From assembly GCA_010645155.1 (NCBI GenBank), contig CM021316.1, positions 5,228,954 through 5,292,953 of the forward strand: 64,000 bases of DNA, written 5' to 3'. Under the pieces are notes generated by a model, which saw only the letters and a list, made by a program, of their open reading frames with translations, was not told where the DNA came from and made no database searches. Positions 61,850-64,000 of the stretch are shown piece by piece. This stretch comes from Tigriopus japonicus. Lineage: Eukaryota > Arthropoda > Copepoda > Harpacticoida > Harpacticidae. A program made the position numbers and the translations under genes. Every line of letters starts with the position of its first letter. Position 1 is the stretch's first letter.

Positions 61850-64000
61850 CTGCAAAATCAAGCAAAACGGTGTTTATGAAAGATGAATATTCGTTAGGCG
61901 TAACATAGGACGGAAACCTTACACCTCCATTCTTTTGTATTTGAATAGACAATGTAGGAAAGAAATTTGTTCAAAATATTTTTCTTTGTTCATAAAATCA
62001 TATGATCTTACCATAATTTTTTGACTAGGTATATAAAAACTGAACTCAACATAGTATTTTTCAAATCTGACGGTTCTTAACCGTTTATCGCCAAAGTAAC
62101 TTTTTACAATTTTGAACCTGAATCCGAAGAGTTTAAGAAAAACACTGACAATCTACTCTAGTGTGGGGACAACGTTTGTGCAAATTCATTTTCCAACTTT
62201 GGTCCGTTATTTTACAGTTCTTGCACTCAGTTTAATGTTTAGAAAGGCGAACCAACCAATGAATCTTTTTCAAGTTCATCTAGTAAAACTAGTCGCTTTG
62301 TTGTCCAGCGTTTTCAAGCAAACACTAAATGTTAACCATTTTTCGACACATCATGGCTTTTGAGAATTGTGTGATCTCAAATGCTCTAATGCGGTTCAAA
62401 TGGAATGGGATACTATCACTTTTATCATCTCTCAAGAGGCTACTTTTCAACCACAATTTTAAAATCAATCCAAAAAATTGAGAAATCATTTTGGTGATCA
62501 AGCTTTGTTAAGGAACCTTGAGTCCCCTCCACCATATTTCCTGAGCATTCTGTTTTAAAGATGCCTCGTGGTTGGAATGTGTTTTTGCCCAGGGACAGAA
62601 ACTCATGAAAAAGGTTCGCTGCATGCAGTGATGAAATCAAGAGCAGAACACCTGATGGCAAAACTGAAGTTTGGAATTCTAATGAGCCAACCCCATTTGC
62701 GTCCAGTACTTGGCACCCAGATTATGTTACGTGATTTGCTGCAGCTCGTTTCGCAAGTCAAAACGTGCTCCTGGTCGTGTTAAGGAGATCGATTTCGATT
62801 TTGGGAAAAAAATAGCTAATGCCTTGCAAATGCACAATAGGACATTCAGTATTCGTGGGGAGAAATCTAAGAAAGTTCTTTTTTCTTTATTCGGTATGTT
62901 CATCTCGGAGCATCGTTAAAACTTGTTCCATTCGTGTCTTGAGCTCCTCGCCTCAAAAGACTTGACCAATTTCTTCCTCTACTACTACTACCTTAAGAAG
63001 CATTCTTACGGACGACATTCATTGGACGTCATTCCTCTACGAAGACACTTTCCCACAAAGCATTGCCCTTGACTCTACCTTCAATCCGCATTACTAGTAA
63101 GTCGGTAATTATTTGCCATTCATTGGATTATTCATTAGCCTTACCGTTGGAACGGCTCTGCGTGTTCGGGCATATCCATCAATGTTGTATTGGGAAAATT
63201 TGCATCTTTCTACGAAGCCAAGAGGGCTCTTTCTTTGGAAATTCAAACAGCTCAGCACGACTGACTGACTGGAAGGTACTACATGACATGCTGTAGGTAC
63301 AGACCGTGGATGAGGGTTTGTGGGAGAACAACACAATGGATTGGGGTAAACATGATGAAGTAACCCTTTCCATTGCACCCTTGAGGTCGACTTGGCAACA
63401 CAAAAGAGGTTGGAATCACGAAGGTTTGTGGTTGAATTCTTGGGAATCGTGATTACCAGGATAAACCAATCTGTTTGGTGCAAGTGAATTGAAAACCACT
63501 TTTCATCGAAAAATGTGAACCGGCACAACGATCGGCCAATCATTGGTAATAAAGATGAAGTTCCAAGAATGTGAAGGATCCCAGAGATTTGTCATTAAAG
63601 GTTGTTTTAGGACTCGTGAGAAACTGTGGCCAAAGCTTAATCTGATCACACTTCTTTCAAACAGCCTCATCACAAATACAAAGAGAAGGACGTTAGTCTA
63701 ACCAACTCCCTAAAATCGCATTAAACCTCCCTTTGTGAAAGACTTTGCCAATCAAATTCATCATCACAAAGTGCCTCTTTTCGCCGCCCTTTTCACCTAA
63801 AGCATCCGAACTTTGGCAATTACGTCCAATTACGAGGAAAGGCATCATTACGCGGTTACGGCGGTCATTGAGGCTTGTCATGTCTCAAGGAGACGAGGAA
63901 AACCAATGCACATGATGGGATGGATGTTTGAATTGAACGTATGGACTCTGTACTTTTCGATTCCACACGGAAGTCACTCAGAAAGTCAGACGTGAGGGAA
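61850..64000 (-). other. Probable CIP4 intron, no exon found
   Basis: This is sequence upstream of the CIP4 exon on its strand. I looked for the F-BAR N-terminus and did not find it. Overlapping plus-strand frames at 62568-62919 have mixed protein-like composition but no recognisable family. Confidence 0.4.

Noticed and set aside
62568..62919. Overlapping plus-strand frames in the CIP4 upstream region
   Set aside because: No recognisable domain, internal frame changes and no clear splice sites.
1..64000. CRISPR arrays, operons, rRNA genes or prokaryotic features
   Set aside because: No spaced direct repeats of that kind, and the genes are intron-split eukaryotic genes.

Overview
This is a eukaryotic nuclear window. 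Genes are split by GT-AG introns (one is GC-AG), spaced by kilobases of AT-rich sequence, with several DNA transposons and one assembly gap (48358-48880). Gene content (MEIOB, an FMRFamide-receptor-like GPCR, a CD36/SCARB scavenger receptor, formin Frl/FMNL, an SLC17 transporter, Fe65/APBB, CIP4/TOCA) fits an invertebrate, most probably an arthropod and perhaps a crustacean such as a copepod. The species call is inference. There is no bacterial operon structure, no CRISPR array and no rRNA.

Layout. 1-1119 (+) is the 3' part of an XK-related membrane protein, convergent with MEIOB (1267-3069, -), whose six exons close to exactly 475 codons. 3.1-6.3 kb has no gene but holds a hAT-type element with a perfect 8-bp target duplication. 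6273-11652 (-) is a two-exon peptide GPCR; its 3.6-kb intron carries a TA-flanked MITE and two dead mariner fragments. 15293-26486 (-) is a CD36/SCARB receptor with ten exons resolved and the first exon not found; its introns hold two more hAT-type elements, a tRNA-like sequence and a hairpin. 27.2-29.2 kb is a mobile-element cluster: a tRNA-derived SINE and a nearly intact maT-type mariner whose transposase is dead, inserted into an older open frame. 29.2-34.7 kb has no gene I can name. 35801-42137 (-) is formin Frl/FMNL. 44221-46017 (-) is an SLC17 transporter. 47871-48963 is a hAT-type element with an internal minisatellite and the assembly gap. 50477-53570 (-) is Fe65/APBB with a possible stop-codon readthrough extension. 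60440-61849 (-) is the 3' exon of a CIP4/TOCA F-BAR protein; its 5' exons were not found in the window.

Functional themes: three genes (Frl, Fe65, CIP4) act in cytoskeletal or membrane signalling. Known biology of the families makes Frl and CIP4 both Cdc42/Rho-linked actin regulators, and Fe65 an adaptor for APP-like receptors. MEIOB is a meiotic recombination factor. The genes look independent rather than parts of one system. The most interesting items are the Fe65 82-codon in-frame extension and degenerate WW domain, an Frl N-terminal exon that would bury a myristoylation site, a DD37N-inactivated maT element sitting in an older reading frame, and a cohort of four dissimilar hAT-type elements with 8-bp duplications. 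I found no convincing new multi-gene system.
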